Positions 1 to 8,206 of a stretch of 64,000 nt of DNA are shown one piece after another. Source of the DNA: CBDUXT01 sp965371245 (lineage in GTDB: Bacteria > Planctomycetota > Phycisphaerae > UBA1845); the NCBI GenBank assembly GCA_965371245.1, contig CBDUXT010000013.1, positions 15,792 through 79,791 on the forward strand. Reading direction: 5' to 3'. A program made the translations under genes and the position numbers. The notes under the pieces are model-generated. The model saw nothing but the letters and a program-made list of their open reading frames with translations, ran no database searches and was not told the origin of the DNA. Position 1 is the stretch's first letter. The number at the start of each line of letters is the position of its first letter.

Positions 1-272
1 TGGTCCCGAAGGATGAGGCGGTCGAGGCCTTTGGCGCGACGCTTCTGTTGGATATCGGACGGGACGTCGCCGTTGAGGCCATCGTTCGACTGTTTCGCGA
101 CCATCCGGGCAAGACTAGAGTCTATCTGAACGTGGCCGCGCCCGAGGGGATGGTGGCGCAGATCGAGTGCCACGCCGGGCTTCGGGTGGCTTGCACGGAG
201 GACTTGCTCGCGGGCTTGACCGGCGCGCTTGGCGCTGGGTCCCTCCGCGTGCTTGCCTCGCCCGGGGCGTGA
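1..272 (+). CDS. dnaE: Probable C-terminal end of DNA polymerase III alpha subunit (partial)
   Basis: The reading frame is open from base 3 to a TGA at 270-272, so this is the last ~89 codons of a gene that starts outside the window. The pattern VEAIVRLFRDHPGKTRVYLNV (in pieces: an amphipathic helix, 'HPG', then a 'VYL' strand) resembles the extreme C-terminus of DnaE-type replicative polymerases, where a short OB-like region ends the protein. No catalytic motif is present in this fragment, so the name rests on a short match only. It could be another protein with a similar C-terminal fold. Nothing else recognisable lies between its stop and the sigma factor at 510. Confidence 0.45.
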   Translation, partial: VPKDEAVEAFGATLLLDIGRDVAVEAIVRLFRDHPGKTRVYLNVAAPEGMVAQIECHAGLRVACTEDLLAGLTGALGAGSLRVLASPGA

Positions 273-509
273 TGCGGCTGGGTATTGAGCAAACCGGTTC
301 CGATCGCCAGCGGGTGCCCGAGGCGGTGGTGTAGGGGCACACGGCCGATCCACCGGGTTTCCGCCTGCGTTTCGCTGCCTCCCGCGCGTCGGTCCAGACT
401 TTATCGGCCGTCTGGAAACCGCCTGCGACCGGCATTTCCTGCGCAAAACCGCCAAATATTTGCTCTACGTGACAGGCGACGCTCTGATAGGGCGTCTATT
501 GGGGTGACC

Positions 510-1094
510 ATGGCGATGACCCAGTTGGAAAACGACGACGCGGAAACGCCGGTGATTCAGGCGGTTCAGACCGGCGACCGCTTCGCCTTCGGCGAGTTGG
601 TGCGCCGGCACAACGGCTGGGTTCGCGGGGTGGTCTACGGTGTCTTGGGAGATCGCGACGGTGTTGAGGACGTTACCCAGCAAGTTTGGTCGACTGCCTG
701 GCAGCAGATTGGCAAGCTTCGCGACGTCCGGCGTTGGCGTCCGTGGTTGTACCGGCTGGCTCGCAACGCGGCCATCGACGCCGGACGGGCGTCCACTCGC
801 CGCAACAGTCGGTTGCAGGCCTTGCCGGCCGATGTCGCGGACGATGGGGCGAGCGGCAAGCCCGACGCGGGTGTGTCCGGGGCCGAGCTTCACGGCGAGG
901 TGCTCACCGCGATTCAATCGTTGCCCGCGCTCTACCGAGAGCCGTTTGTGATGCGACACCTCAACGGTTGGAGCTATCGCGAGATTGCGGACGTCATGGG
1001 AATGCCGGTCGATTCGGTGGAGACCCGTTTGGTGCGGGCTCGCCGGTTTCTACGGGAAAGTCTCAAGGATAGGGTGAGCCAAAGCCATGTCTAA
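510..1094 (+). CDS. ECF-type RNA polymerase sigma factor
   Basis: A 194-residue sigma-70 family protein of extracytoplasmic-function type. Region 2 covers about residues 28-95 (FGELVRRHNGWV..., VEDVTQQVW, WRPWLYRLARNAAID) and region 4 about residues 135-188 (LPALYREPFVMRHL, then the helix-turn-helix SYREIADVMGMPVDSVETRLVRAR). The frame is open upstream to 285, but that extension looks non-coding; ATG 510 (or GTG 504) gives the usual ECF length. Its last eight bases overlap the next gene, which encodes a one-helix membrane protein, the standard sigma/anti-sigma arrangement. It presumably redirects RNA polymerase in response to an envelope signal; the target promoters are not visible. Confidence 0.88.
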   Translation: MAMTQLENDDAETPVIQAVQTGDRFAFGELVRRHNGWVRGVVYGVLGDRDGVEDVTQQVWSTAWQQIGKLRDVRRWRPWLYRLARNAAIDAGRASTRRNSRLQALPADVADDGASGKPDAGVSGAELHGEVLTAIQSLPALYREPFVMRHLNGWSYREIADVMGMPVDSVETRLVRARRFLRESLKDRVSQSHV

Positions 1095-1680
1095 CACTGA
1101 TAAAGACATTGAGCGACTGATCGTACGTTGCCTGGACGGCGTACTCGCCGAAGACGAGCAGCTCACGTTGAATCGTGAGCTCATCCGTGATCCCGAGGCG
1201 CGTCGCCTGATGGACGACTATCGCCGGGCTGACGAGTTGGCGGCCGCAGCGCTTGCTCAGGCCTTCGGCGATGACACGGTGGGTTTCGATCCGAGTTCGC
1301 TACCCGACCAGGCGGTGCCTCAGGTGCAGGTCGGCGTTCACCGGGGATGGTGGATGGCGACTGGTGCGGTGGCCGCGGCGATGCTCGCCATATTCGTGGG
1401 TCTTCCGCCGCTTTCACCGACGCCGGGTTCTGGTCTTGCGGACGGCGGTCCGGAGGTTCCCTTGGTGCAGGGGCCGCTAAGAAGTCCCGTTGCGGGAGCG
1501 ATTGAGGCCCCGATGCGGAACGCCAGCACGGCTCCGCAGATCAATCGAAGCACCGGCCGCGATGTGCTCGGCGTGCTCGGCGATGACGGCAACATCTATT
1601 GGCTAGAGATAGATCGTTCGCGGACCGTTCGGCGACCAAGAGGTCGGGCGGCGGCGGGTGGTCCGCTGGAAGAAATGTAA
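1087..1680 (+). CDS. Putative membrane anti-sigma factor
   Basis: 197 residues. The N-terminal ~60 residues are acidic and helical (LDGVLAEDEQLTLNREL, DPEARRLMDDYRRADEL), like the cytoplasmic sigma-binding part of planctomycete anti-sigma factors. One transmembrane helix follows at about 88-108, then a Pro/Gly-rich extracytoplasmic tail. There is no His-Cys zinc motif of the ZAS type. It starts inside the sigma gene (8-base overlap), so the two are probably translationally coupled. A 6-bp hairpin (1689-1703) without a T-run follows the stop. The function is inferred mainly from topology and position. Confidence 0.65.
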   Translation: MSNTDKDIERLIVRCLDGVLAEDEQLTLNRELIRDPEARRLMDDYRRADELAAAALAQAFGDDTVGFDPSSLPDQAVPQVQVGVHRGWWMATGAVAAAMLAIFVGLPPLSPTPGSGLADGGPEVPLVQGPLRSPVAGAIEAPMRNASTAPQINRSTGRDVLGVLGDDGNIYWLEIDRSRTVRRPRGRAAAGGPLEEM

Positions 1681-1785
1681 GGCTCGTGGTGCCCGAGGGG
1701 CACGTGCGAAGCGAGTCTCAAGATACGCGAGGTGTTCGCAAGGAACGACGCTTTTCCCTGGAACAAACAAAAAGGAGTGCATCGG

Positions 1786-3243
1786 ATGAATATGTTTTTG
1801 ATCAGCTTGTTGGTGGCGGGGATTCCACCGTGGTTGTCCGCGGTGGTGTCCCAGGAAGAAGACGAAGGCAAGGCGAAGGTCCGCGTGGTGTTCGTTGGCA
1901 AGGACTGCTGTGAGAACGGCGTGGTGGTCGGCGAGGACTGCTGTGGTGAGGGCGGAAACATCAAGGTGGTCATGAAGACCGTCGGCGACGCCGGCGCTGT
2001 CGCCGCGGCCGGCGCCTATGTCATGGCCTTCAGTGAGGACGACAAGGATGGTCGTAGCGAGAAGCACAGGGTGCGGATTCTGCGTAGCGGCGCTGGCAAG
2101 GGGCGCGGCTTCCTCGGCGTCACGATCGCCAGTGGATCCGACGAGGATGAGGGTGTCACGATCCAGAGCGTTACCAAGGACAGCGCGGCCGAGCGCGCCG
2201 GGCTCGAGGCCAACGACGTGATCGTCTCGATTGATGGAGAGGCGGTTGAGGGCGAGGTGAGCCGCACGACGGCGTTGATTGGCGCGAAGAAGCCCGGCGA
2301 CGAGGTCGACATTGTTGTGCTTCGCGATGGTCGGGAAATGGAAGTCACGGCCGTCCTCGGCGAGCGGAGCGGCAATTTCGTCTTCAACATCGGTGACGGC
2401 GAGGAAATCAACATCGTCGATCGGATTCAGACGCGGGGGCGTATGCTCCGCCGCGACGATGATGGGAACTGGGTATTTCAGGATCTTGGTGAGCTGGAGG
2501 GCCTGAAGAACCTACCCGCCAACATCAAGATGTTCCTCCCAAAGAGCGGTAGCCGAACGATGCAGTTCTTCGGCGGCGACTCGGACAAGAAAATGCAGAT
2601 CAGGGTAGAGCGGGACGGCACCATGCTGATGCTGTCCAAGGACGGCGAAGGCGAGATCACCGTGACGCGCAGGGACGAGGATGGCGAGGAAATGGTTGAG
2701 ACCTATGCGGATGCCGACGCCCTTGAGGCGGCTGACGAGGAGGCGTTCGAACTCTTCGATAACGCGAGCGACGGAAAATTTTTGGACTTCAGTATGGAGG
2801 GTGTAGAGGATATCAAGTTTGATTTCGACTTTGACATCGACACCGAGGGGCTGCACGAAGGTCTGTTCGAGTGGCGGGAGCATCTGGAAGAAAGCCTCAA
2901 AGGGCTCGGCGATGCGCACGCGCTGGCGACCGAGGAGCTTCAAGAGTTGATGGAGAAGCTCAAGAGCGGTGATGGAGCGATCATGGGCCTGCACCTCAAG
3001 GCCCTTCCCGGAGCCTTGAGGAACCTTGAGGAACTGAAGGGCGGCCTGCACAACCGACTCTTGATGCGGGTCGGAAAGCCCAAGCACACGTTCGAGGTCC
3101 GGGCGGATGGCACGATCGAGGTTCGCATTCGTCAGGGTGATTCCGAGTTGGTACAGATTTTCGAGCGCGAGGCCGACCTCGAGCGGCAAAAGCCCGGCCT
3201 CTATGAGAAGTTCCGTAAGCTCATGGACGTGGATGACGAGTAG
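1786..3243 (+). CDS. Exported PDZ-domain protein
   Basis: 485 residues starting at ATG 1786, chosen because AAAGGAG lies 8 bases upstream; the frame continues upstream but without such a site. A signal peptide covers about residues 1-22. Two adjacent-cysteine pairs (41-42 and 52-53, each preceded by KD or ED) follow, then a single PDZ domain at about 108-193 (GFLGVTIA, VTKDSAAERAGLEANDVIVSIDG). There is no serine-protease triad, so this is not a DegP/HtrA protease. The remaining ~290 residues are very acidic (runs such as FDFDFDID) and have no family I recognise. It follows the sigma/anti-sigma pair by ~100 bases and may be co-transcribed or regulated by it. The operon ends at a strong terminator. 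Confidence 0.75.
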   Translation: MNMFLISLLVAGIPPWLSAVVSQEEDEGKAKVRVVFVGKDCCENGVVVGEDCCGEGGNIKVVMKTVGDAGAVAAAGAYVMAFSEDDKDGRSEKHRVRILRSGAGKGRGFLGVTIASGSDEDEGVTIQSVTKDSAAERAGLEANDVIVSIDGEAVEGEVSRTTALIGAKKPGDEVDIVVLRDGREMEVTAVLGERSGNFVFNIGDGEEINIVDRIQTRGRMLRRDDDGNWVFQDLGELEGLKNLPANIKMFLPKSGSRTMQFFGGDSDKKMQIRVERDGTMLMLSKDGEGEITVTRRDEDGEEMVETYADADALEAADEEAFELFDNASDGKFLDFSMEGVEDIKFDFDFDIDTEGLHEGLFEWREHLEESLKGLGDAHALATEELQELMEKLKSGDGAIMGLHLKALPGALRNLEELKGGLHNRLLMRVGKPKHTFEVRADGTIEVRIRQGDSELVQIFEREADLERQKPGLYEKFRKLMDVDDE

Positions 3244-3280
3244 GCACAACACTGGCAATCAGGGTTGCGCAGAATCCTTT

Positions 3281-3309
3281 GGGCGCCGGACGGACCGGCG
3301 CCCTTTTTT
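3281..3309 (+). terminator. Rho-independent terminator after the PDZ gene
   Basis: A 9-bp perfect stem GGGCGCCGG / CCGGCGCCC (3281-3289 and 3295-3303) with a 5-base loop is followed directly by six T (3304-3309). It lies 38 bases after the PDZ stop codon and just before the end of the convergent DUF362 gene. Confidence 0.9.
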
Positions 3310-3324
3310 CTTGTTTTCCCGGAA

Positions 3325-4362
3325 CTAAACAAGTTCCAGGCGGGTGATGTCGGGCGGCGTGACTACGTCGAACCGTGTCCGAAGGGTTTCGATGCGTTCG
3401 CCGCGCTGGGTGATGTTCCATTCGTGGATCGGTCCCTGGCGACCGGAGACGGCCGTCAGGTAGGGAACGCCGTAGGGATTGAGGCCCATGATCCGAACGG
3501 CCGTGGCATCGACGGCGGGCAGGTTGGCGCCCATGATGAGGCATCCCACGTGTTTGGGCGTACCCATCAGCGGACCGTCGCCCTCCATGCACTCGATGCC
3601 GTCCACGATGGCGAAGGACGGCTTCGCGACGGCGTTGATATCGACGATGGCCTTGGGAATGCCGTGGAAATGCAGGACGTTCTTGGGCCAGCCGTACACC
3701 AGGCCGGGCATGACGCCGAACAGGTTTTTCATGGCGCACGTGACGCCGGCCCAGTGGTGCGTCTTGAGTTTGGGAAGCGACACGAGGAAGTCCGCTTCGA
3801 GAACCGTGCGCGGCAGGAAGAGTGTATCGAGCTTCGTCGCACCACCTGTATTCGGTACGGGTTCGACGTCATCGTGGTTCAAGTCGATAAACGGCACGGC
3901 GACCTCGTCAAGCACCCTGCCCAGTCCGGATTCGTCGAGCAGAAGCTGACTGTCACGTCTGTGTCCCTGACCCTCCCCGACCAGCACGTGTCCAGCATCC
4001 AGGCGGCGGAAGGCTTCGACCGCCGCCAGAATCACGGCGGGGTTGGTGTTCACGTGTGAGGCGCGAAGGGCGGTGTCCACGAGGTTGGGCTTGAGAAGGA
4101 CGCGCTTGCCCCTGATGGCGTTGCGATCGATCCCCAGCGTCCGCAATCCGTCCAGAATCAGCCCGGTCAGATCGGCGTGGTAGTTGCTCGCAGCGGCGAT
4201 CACGACGTCGGCGCGGCGTCCGCGTTCGTGGCGGGATCGTTGGCGAAGTCCTAACGCAATGCCACCACCCGCGAGCGCGGCTCCGGTGGCGCCGAGCATT
4301 TCTCGCCGCGAGAGCTTCCGGCGCTCGTCGGGATGTGCTTGGGAGCTATCCGTCTGAGTCAT
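3325..4362 (-). CDS. Tat-exported DUF362 protein
   Basis: 345 residues. The N-terminus has a twin-arginine signal (SRREML at about 18-23, then a Gly/Ala-rich hydrophobic stretch to ~42), so the folded protein is probably exported through Tat. The rest matches the DUF362 family: VLLKPNLVD, VLVGEGQGH, LVSLPKLKTHHWAGVTCAMKN (in parts) and AVDATAVRIMGLNP. DUF362 proteins are often found with iron-sulfur domains, but no 4Cys ferredoxin motif is visible here. The start overlaps the stop of the upstream cyclase-like gene by 17 bases, so the two are translationally coupled. The reaction of this family is not known to me. Confidence 0.82.
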   Translation of the reverse strand: MTQTDSSQAHPDERRKLSRREMLGATGAALAGGGIALGLRQRSRHERGRRADVVIAAASNYHADLTGLILDGLRTLGIDRNAIRGKRVLLKPNLVDTALRASHVNTNPAVILAAVEAFRRLDAGHVLVGEGQGHRRDSQLLLDESGLGRVLDEVAVPFIDLNHDDVEPVPNTGGATKLDTLFLPRTVLEADFLVSLPKLKTHHWAGVTCAMKNLFGVMPGLVYGWPKNVLHFHGIPKAIVDINAVAKPSFAIVDGIECMEGDGPLMGTPKHVGCLIMGANLPAVDATAVRIMGLNPYGVPYLTAVSGRQGPIHEWNITQRGERIETLRTRFDVVTPPDITRLELV

Positions 4363-5248
4363 GAGACGGTTCTCCTACGAAGGACAACTTGTTTCGGTCC
4401 GCGAGCAGCAGCAGCGCCGTTTCGACCGAACGCCCTCGCTTGGAAACAACGCGAGCCGCACTTTCCGCGAGCCAGGCGTTTGCCGCGGGCGGCCTGGCGT
4501 TCCACGCGTTCAGGCCGATGAGACCCCAGCCGAGTGTGATGGGCGCGCGCACGTCGGCGAGTGTTCGGGTCAAGTACTGAATCGCCGCATCGATGGCTGG
4601 CGTGCGCGTCGTACCGGCCAACGCGGCCAGGACGATTCCCGTTGGAGCGGGAAAGGGCGGCAACATCTGTTGGTAGACCCGCGTGTTGCCGTGGTTCCAG
4701 CCGCCGCCGGGAATCGCCCGGTCCGAGATGAGGCGAAGACCCTCCCGAACACGATCGTTGTCGGCTCTGCCGGTCGCACGCAGCGCGAGGATGGCGTATG
4801 CAGTGGGCTCGATCCATGAATGCGTGTCCCTGACCCACGGCCAGCCGCGCAGTGTTGTATCGTGCCCAAGAACGTCCGTATTCCTCGGTATCGTCGTTCC
4901 GAAGAGTCCGAGCAGCCACCGAACCGCGGCATCGACGTGGTGGCTGTGCGACGCGGCTTGATCTGGCGGGGCGGCGGTCCACGCCAGCGTGGTAAGCCCC
5001 GTGGGCCAACCCGGTGCGTTCGGCGCGTTCGATGCCGGAACGCTTCCGTTATCGAGCTGCCGCTCTCCCAGCCATGACATACTTGTGGCACAGGTGACCG
5101 ACCCGGGTTGATGGTGCGAGAGAGCGAGACAGGCCAACGCAGTCGGCTCGGCGCATCGACGACCATGGGGCCGATAAGCCCAACCACCCTGCGCGCCGGG
5201 CGTTGAGGCAAGATGATCGAGAAGCGTGGTCTGCCAACGCGCGGACAT
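4346..5248 (-). CDS. Prenyltransferase/squalene-cyclase-like repeat protein
   Basis: 300 residues from ATG 5248; the frame runs upstream to 5491 but that part is Arg/Pro-rich and overlaps the pilin promoter region. The protein has the alpha/alpha-barrel repeats of the terpenoid cyclase/prenyltransferase fold: GGWAYRPHG, DNGSVPAS, GWPTGLTTLAW, WVRDTHSWIEPTAYAILAL, GGGWNHGN, GWGLIGLNAW. It lacks the DXDD catalytic acid of squalene-hopene cyclases and is shorter than those enzymes (~630), so it is probably not a cyclase. No signal peptide is obvious. It overlaps the DUF362 gene by 17 bases, which suggests a two-protein unit of unknown job. Confidence 0.7.
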   Translation of the reverse strand: MSARWQTTLLDHLASTPGAQGGWAYRPHGRRCAEPTALACLALSHHQPGSVTCATSMSWLGERQLDNGSVPASNAPNAPGWPTGLTTLAWTAAPPDQAASHSHHVDAAVRWLLGLFGTTIPRNTDVLGHDTTLRGWPWVRDTHSWIEPTAYAILALRATGRADNDRVREGLRLISDRAIPGGGWNHGNTRVYQQMLPPFPAPTGIVLAALAGTTRTPAIDAAIQYLTRTLADVRAPITLGWGLIGLNAWNARPPAANAWLAESAARVVSKRGRSVETALLLLADRNKLSFVGEPSHDSDG

Positions 5249-5547
5249 GCCCTGGATATCGTCGCCCGCGGATGCCGTCTTGAAGGCGCCGGACAGTGCG
5301 CGGGCTTCATACGGTTGGCGCGTGTTACGGGACCTTCGTCGCGTCAACGGCAACTCTGGGGTCCGATCAACGCGCTTTGCCCGAATCGGTCGCACTCGAA
5401 CGATTGGAGGGACGCGAGAAAATATGTCTTTCGAATTGCTTTGCGGTGGTTTGTATTCGAGGGTTAAGGGTGTCTGCAAACGGTCGCGCACATGGATGCG
5501 CTTGGCCAGGACTCGGCCGCACTCGTGGAGGCGGAAGGAATGTGACC

Positions 5548-5727
5548 ATGAAGGTCTTCTTCAATACAGTCTTGTCGTTTGTCCGATCGGACGACGGCCC
5601 TACCGCGACAGAGTACGCGGTGATCCTCGCGGTGATCTCGATGGGCGTGATTGTGGCGATGGGTGGTTTTGGCTTGAAGATGGGAGCCATCTACACGGCG
5701 GTCACGGCTACGCTCAGCGTGTTCTAG
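5548..5727 (+). CDS. Flp-type pilin 1 (divergent copy)
   Basis: 59 residues starting at ATG 5548 with GGAAGG just upstream. It has the type IVb pilin layout: a short charged leader ending in DDG, the cleavage context G/PTATEY with Glu at +5, then a ~22-residue hydrophobic helix (AVILAVISMGVIVAMGG). It differs from the two copies downstream after the EYA motif and lies ~500 bases upstream of them, so it may be a minor or differently regulated pilin. It would be processed by the CpaA peptidase encoded at 6918. A long frame upstream in the same register is unlikely to be coding. Confidence 0.9.
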   Translation: MKVFFNTVLSFVRSDDGPTATEYAVILAVISMGVIVAMGGFGLKMGAIYTAVTATLSVF

Positions 5728-6230
5728 CGTGGGGATGAATTCGCAAAGAATCGCTCAATCATGGTCGGTTATCGGCGCTTGTACGCTCCGACGTCAAGCG
5801 TCCGGGGGAGCGTTGTGCCATCGCAGCGCCGCCGGTTCCGTGAGACCGCTTTCGACTCGGATGGATCGGGCAGTGCCGGACCGTAGCACTCATCGTGAGG
5901 ACGGCTTCGATTTCCAAAATGCATTTGCGTGCGTGCTCTTCGTATCATACGGTTTGTGTAGAGGGATAACATCACACGTTGGCCGGTGGGGACGGCGGCT
6001 CTTCTGGAAAACTCCTCTCCACCAAGTTTTACTCGGTCGCCGGTGTTTCGCGGGCAAGGCAACGCCCGCGGCTCGGACAGGCGGCCCTTCGATCGGCAAG
6101 ATCGCTCGCGCCCCAAGGAGGCTCGAGCTTGCACCCTGGAGGGGCCAGGACGAACGATCGTCACTGGGTGACCTTCGAAAACTGTCGGGCTGTATCAAGC
6201 AGCCGCTCTTACGATGAGGAGTTGAACGAT
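5728..6230 (+). other. Gene-free stretch between pilin 1 and pilin 2
   Basis: About 500 bases without a credible gene. The stretch is long enough for a separate promoter and leader for the two main pilins. An AT-richer patch at about 5915-5975 is the likeliest promoter position, but no convincing -35/-10 pair could be placed. The last 20 bases hold the GATGAGGAG ribosome site of pilin 2. Confidence 0.4.
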
Positions 6231-6419
6231 ATGTCGAACTTTCTGAACCGTGCCAAGACTTTCTTGAAGTCCGAGGATGGCCCGACGGCGACCGAGTACG
6301 CCGTGATGCTCGCGCTGATTATTATCGTGGCGCTGGGCGCTATTACGGGGCTGGGCACCACGGTCAGCGGCATCTTCACGAGTGTCGATACCGCGCTGCC
6401 CACCGGAACCACCACGTAG
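6231..6419 (+). CDS. Flp-type major pilin 2
   Basis: 62 residues starting at ATG 6231 behind GAGGAG. The leader MSNFLNRAKTFLKSEDG is followed by the G/PTATEY processing site and the hydrophobic helix AVMLALIIIVALGAI, then a short tail ending in TGTTT. This is the typical Flp1/Flp pilin length. It is nearly identical to the next gene over the first ~48 residues, at DNA level too, which shows a recent tandem duplication. With the downstream Tad genes it should form the bundled fibre used for surface attachment. Confidence 0.95.
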   Translation: MSNFLNRAKTFLKSEDGPTATEYAVMLALIIIVALGAITGLGTTVSGIFTSVDTALPTGTTT

Positions 6420-6510
6420 TCGGATGTCGCCCAGGCGTTCGCCTGACGACAGGCGGAGAAGACTGTCGGTTCGTAGCCGGTATCCAGTCTTTCGATAAGG
6501 AGTTCAACAG

Positions 6511-6705
6511 ATGTCGAACCTCCTGATTCGTGCCAAGACGTTCTTGAAGTCCGAGGACGGCCCGACGGCGACCGAGTACGCCGTGATGCTCGCGCTGCTT
6601 ATTCTCGTGGCGCTGGGCGCTATTACGGGGTTGGGTACCACGGTCAGCGGTGTTTTCGCGAGCGCCGATGCCGCGTTGCCCGATGTGGATTTCGACTCCG
6701 ATTAG
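6511..6705 (+). CDS. Flp-type major pilin 3 (tandem duplicate of pilin 2)
   Basis: 64 residues, ATG 6511 with TAAGGAG upstream. Residues 1-48 match pilin 2 except for a few conservative changes; the C-terminal tails differ completely (DVDFDSD here, TGTTT there). The DNA around the two ribosome sites is also similar. Divergence confined to the exposed C-terminus suggests the two subunits present different surfaces on the fibre or are in early divergence. Confidence 0.95.
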   Translation: MSNLLIRAKTFLKSEDGPTATEYAVMLALLILVALGAITGLGTTVSGVFASADAALPDVDFDSD

Positions 6706-6714
6706 CGGGTCGTC

Positions 6715-6749
6715 GCCCGGTGTCCGCCGGACCGTCGGCGGAGACGGGC
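6715..6749 (+). promoter_or_regulatory. Hairpin between pilin genes and cpaA
   Basis: Stem TCCGCCG / CGGCGGA (6723-6729, 6736-6742) with a 6-base loop, extended by an outer GCCCG / CGGGC pair (6715-6719, 6745-6749). No T-run follows. It sits at the end of the highly expressed pilin genes, so it may stabilise the pilin message 3' end or attenuate read-through into the assembly genes. The role is inference. Confidence 0.45.
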
Positions 6750-6917
6750 ACATGAACTTGGCAGCATGTACGGCCGGTGGGCGTTGCCGTCAGCGGCGGC
6801 GCCCCCGGCCTTGCCTTGCCGCTGCCGCCCGGTGTGGAGGGGAAAGGGAACGTCGGTGGTTTTCCGGTATTCGGGAGCGCCCCGGATCCTTCCTTCTTGC
6901 GCATGGGAGTCGTTGCG

Positions 6918-7472
6918 ATGGAATTTGGTTTTTGGGAAGTCACCTGTGCGATCCTCGTCCCCGGGGTGTTGTTGGCCTCGTGGATCGACTATGCGCAGCG
7001 CCGGGTCCCGAACTGGCTGAACCTCGCGCTGATCCTTCTGGGATTCGGCGTCCAGGGGTATTTCAACGGTTCGAGCGGGCTGGCGGCTGGTTTCTGGGGG
7101 TTGCTCACGGGCTTTGGTCTGTTAATCGTTCCGTGGATGATGCACGGCATGGGCGCGGGTGACGTAAAGCTGTTGGCGGCCATCGGCGTTTGGATGGGTC
7201 CGCTTCTGACGCTGTACTCGTTCGGGTTGGGCGCGGGAATCGGCGGTGTGGTGGCGGTCTTGATGATCGTATCGACCGGTCGTCTTCGAATGGCCTGTGC
7301 GAACCTGGGCATCATTCTGGCCAAGTGTTCCAATCGGCAGACCCTGTTTAGCGAGTTTGGGTCGGCCAAGAGCTTCGGTACGTCGTCACAACTGCTTCCC
7401 TACGGCGTGCCACTGACGGCCGGGACGTTGATCGTTCTCGGCGGGAAAATGTTCGGGGGCTGGGGGATCTAG
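6918..7472 (+). CDS. cpaA: Prepilin peptidase CpaA/TadV (A24 family)
   Basis: 184 residues. Start placed at ATG 6918 because GGGAG lies 8 bases upstream; ATG 6903 is possible. It is a polytopic membrane aspartic protease: the first catalytic Asp is D24 (SWIDYAQRRVPN) and the second is D82 in the GxGD motif (MGAGDVKLLAAIG). The long N-terminal methylase domain of PilD is absent, as usual for CpaA. It should cleave the G/PTATEY leaders of the three Flp pilins and process the TadE-like proteins. The next gene begins 2 bases after its stop. Confidence 0.92.
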   Translation: MEFGFWEVTCAILVPGVLLASWIDYAQRRVPNWLNLALILLGFGVQGYFNGSSGLAAGFWGLLTGFGLLIVPWMMHGMGAGDVKLLAAIGVWMGPLLTLYSFGLGAGIGGVVAVLMIVSTGRLRMACANLGIILAKCSNRQTLFSEFGSAKSFGTSSQLLPYGVPLTAGTLIVLGGKMFGGWGI

Positions 7473-7474
7473 TG

Positions 7475-7906
7475 ATGAAACCAAGTCGATGGATTAGACG
7501 AAGGCGGGGTCGCGGGAACTCGTTCAGAGCACGAGCGGCAGCCGTTGTGGAGTTCGCAGTCGTTCTGCCGCTGCTCTTGACGATTCTGTTCGGGATCATC
7601 GAGTACGGTTGGGTGTTCATGGTTCGCCAGACGCTCCAGACCGCCGCACGCGAGGGCTGTCGATTGGCGGTGCTGCAAACGTCCGTAACTCCGTACACGA
7701 ACGTGATCACTCGGGTCAACGACGTCATGGCTCCCTCGGGGCTGACCACGCACACCATCACCATGACTCATGCGACGACGACCACGCCGGTCGAGACCGT
7801 GGTGATCTCGATTCCGTACAACGACGTTTCGCTGATCGGCGGTTTCTTCGGAACCCACGACTATGACCTGGCCGGAAGCTGTAGTATGCGCAAAGAGGGA
7901 TTGTAG
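7475..7906 (+). CDS. TadE-like pseudopilin
   Basis: 143 residues. An Arg-rich leader is followed by the pseudopilin motif AVVEFAVVLPLLLTILFGIIEYGW (in parts: Glu at +5 relative to the cleavage region, then a hydrophobic helix), as in TadE/TadF. The extracytoplasmic part is Thr/Val-rich with one Cys pair candidate (GCRLAVL, GSCSMR). Start at ATG 7475 directly after the cpaA stop. It is needed in Tad systems for fibre assembly and is processed by the same peptidase. I cannot tell TadE from TadF here. Confidence 0.85.
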   Translation: MKPSRWIRRRRGRGNSFRARAAAVVEFAVVLPLLLTILFGIIEYGWVFMVRQTLQTAAREGCRLAVLQTSVTPYTNVITRVNDVMAPSGLTTHTITMTHATTTTPVETVVISIPYNDVSLIGGFFGTHDYDLAGSCSMRKEGL

Positions 7907-8206
7907 GGCCGCCCTTCAGGGCCGATAAACCAAACCTGCCGCCATAGCCCCGTTCCGCGGGGCTATTGGCGTTTGTAGCATTGGCGTCGCGATGCGACGC
8001 CGTCCGGCCCGAGCGGCGCTGCGAAAGTACGCGCAAAAAAACCCGATGGAAAGGTCGAATCCGCTCGGGACCCATCCGATAAACAGGGGACCATCGGAAC
8101 CGGTGCGGTGGACTGAGGCAAAGGGGCACTGGGCTCCGCGGGTGGCACGGGCCACAAACGCCTCGTTCCTCGCGAGTCCAGGCCGATAACAACAGAAGGA
8201 CGAACT
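7907..8206 (+). other. Gene-free stretch with hairpin, tadE-cpaB
   Basis: 300 bases without a gene. It holds a hairpin ATAGCCCC / GGGGCTAT (7944-7951, 7959-7966, 7-base loop), followed by TGGCGTTTG, so the T-run is poor. It may partly terminate or stabilise the upstream message. The CpaB ribosome site (AGAAGGA) is at its end. Confidence 0.4.

Noticed and set aside
115..435. Minus-strand frame at the left edge
   Set aside because: Overlaps the DnaE-like end; Arg/Pro-rich antisense shadow.
5296..5547. In-frame N-terminal extension of pilin 1
   Set aside because: A good ribosome site before ATG 5548 and the normal pilin leader length argue for the short form.
7944..7966. GC hairpin after the TadE-like gene as a terminator
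   Set aside because: No T-run follows (TGGCGTTTG); kept only as a hairpin.
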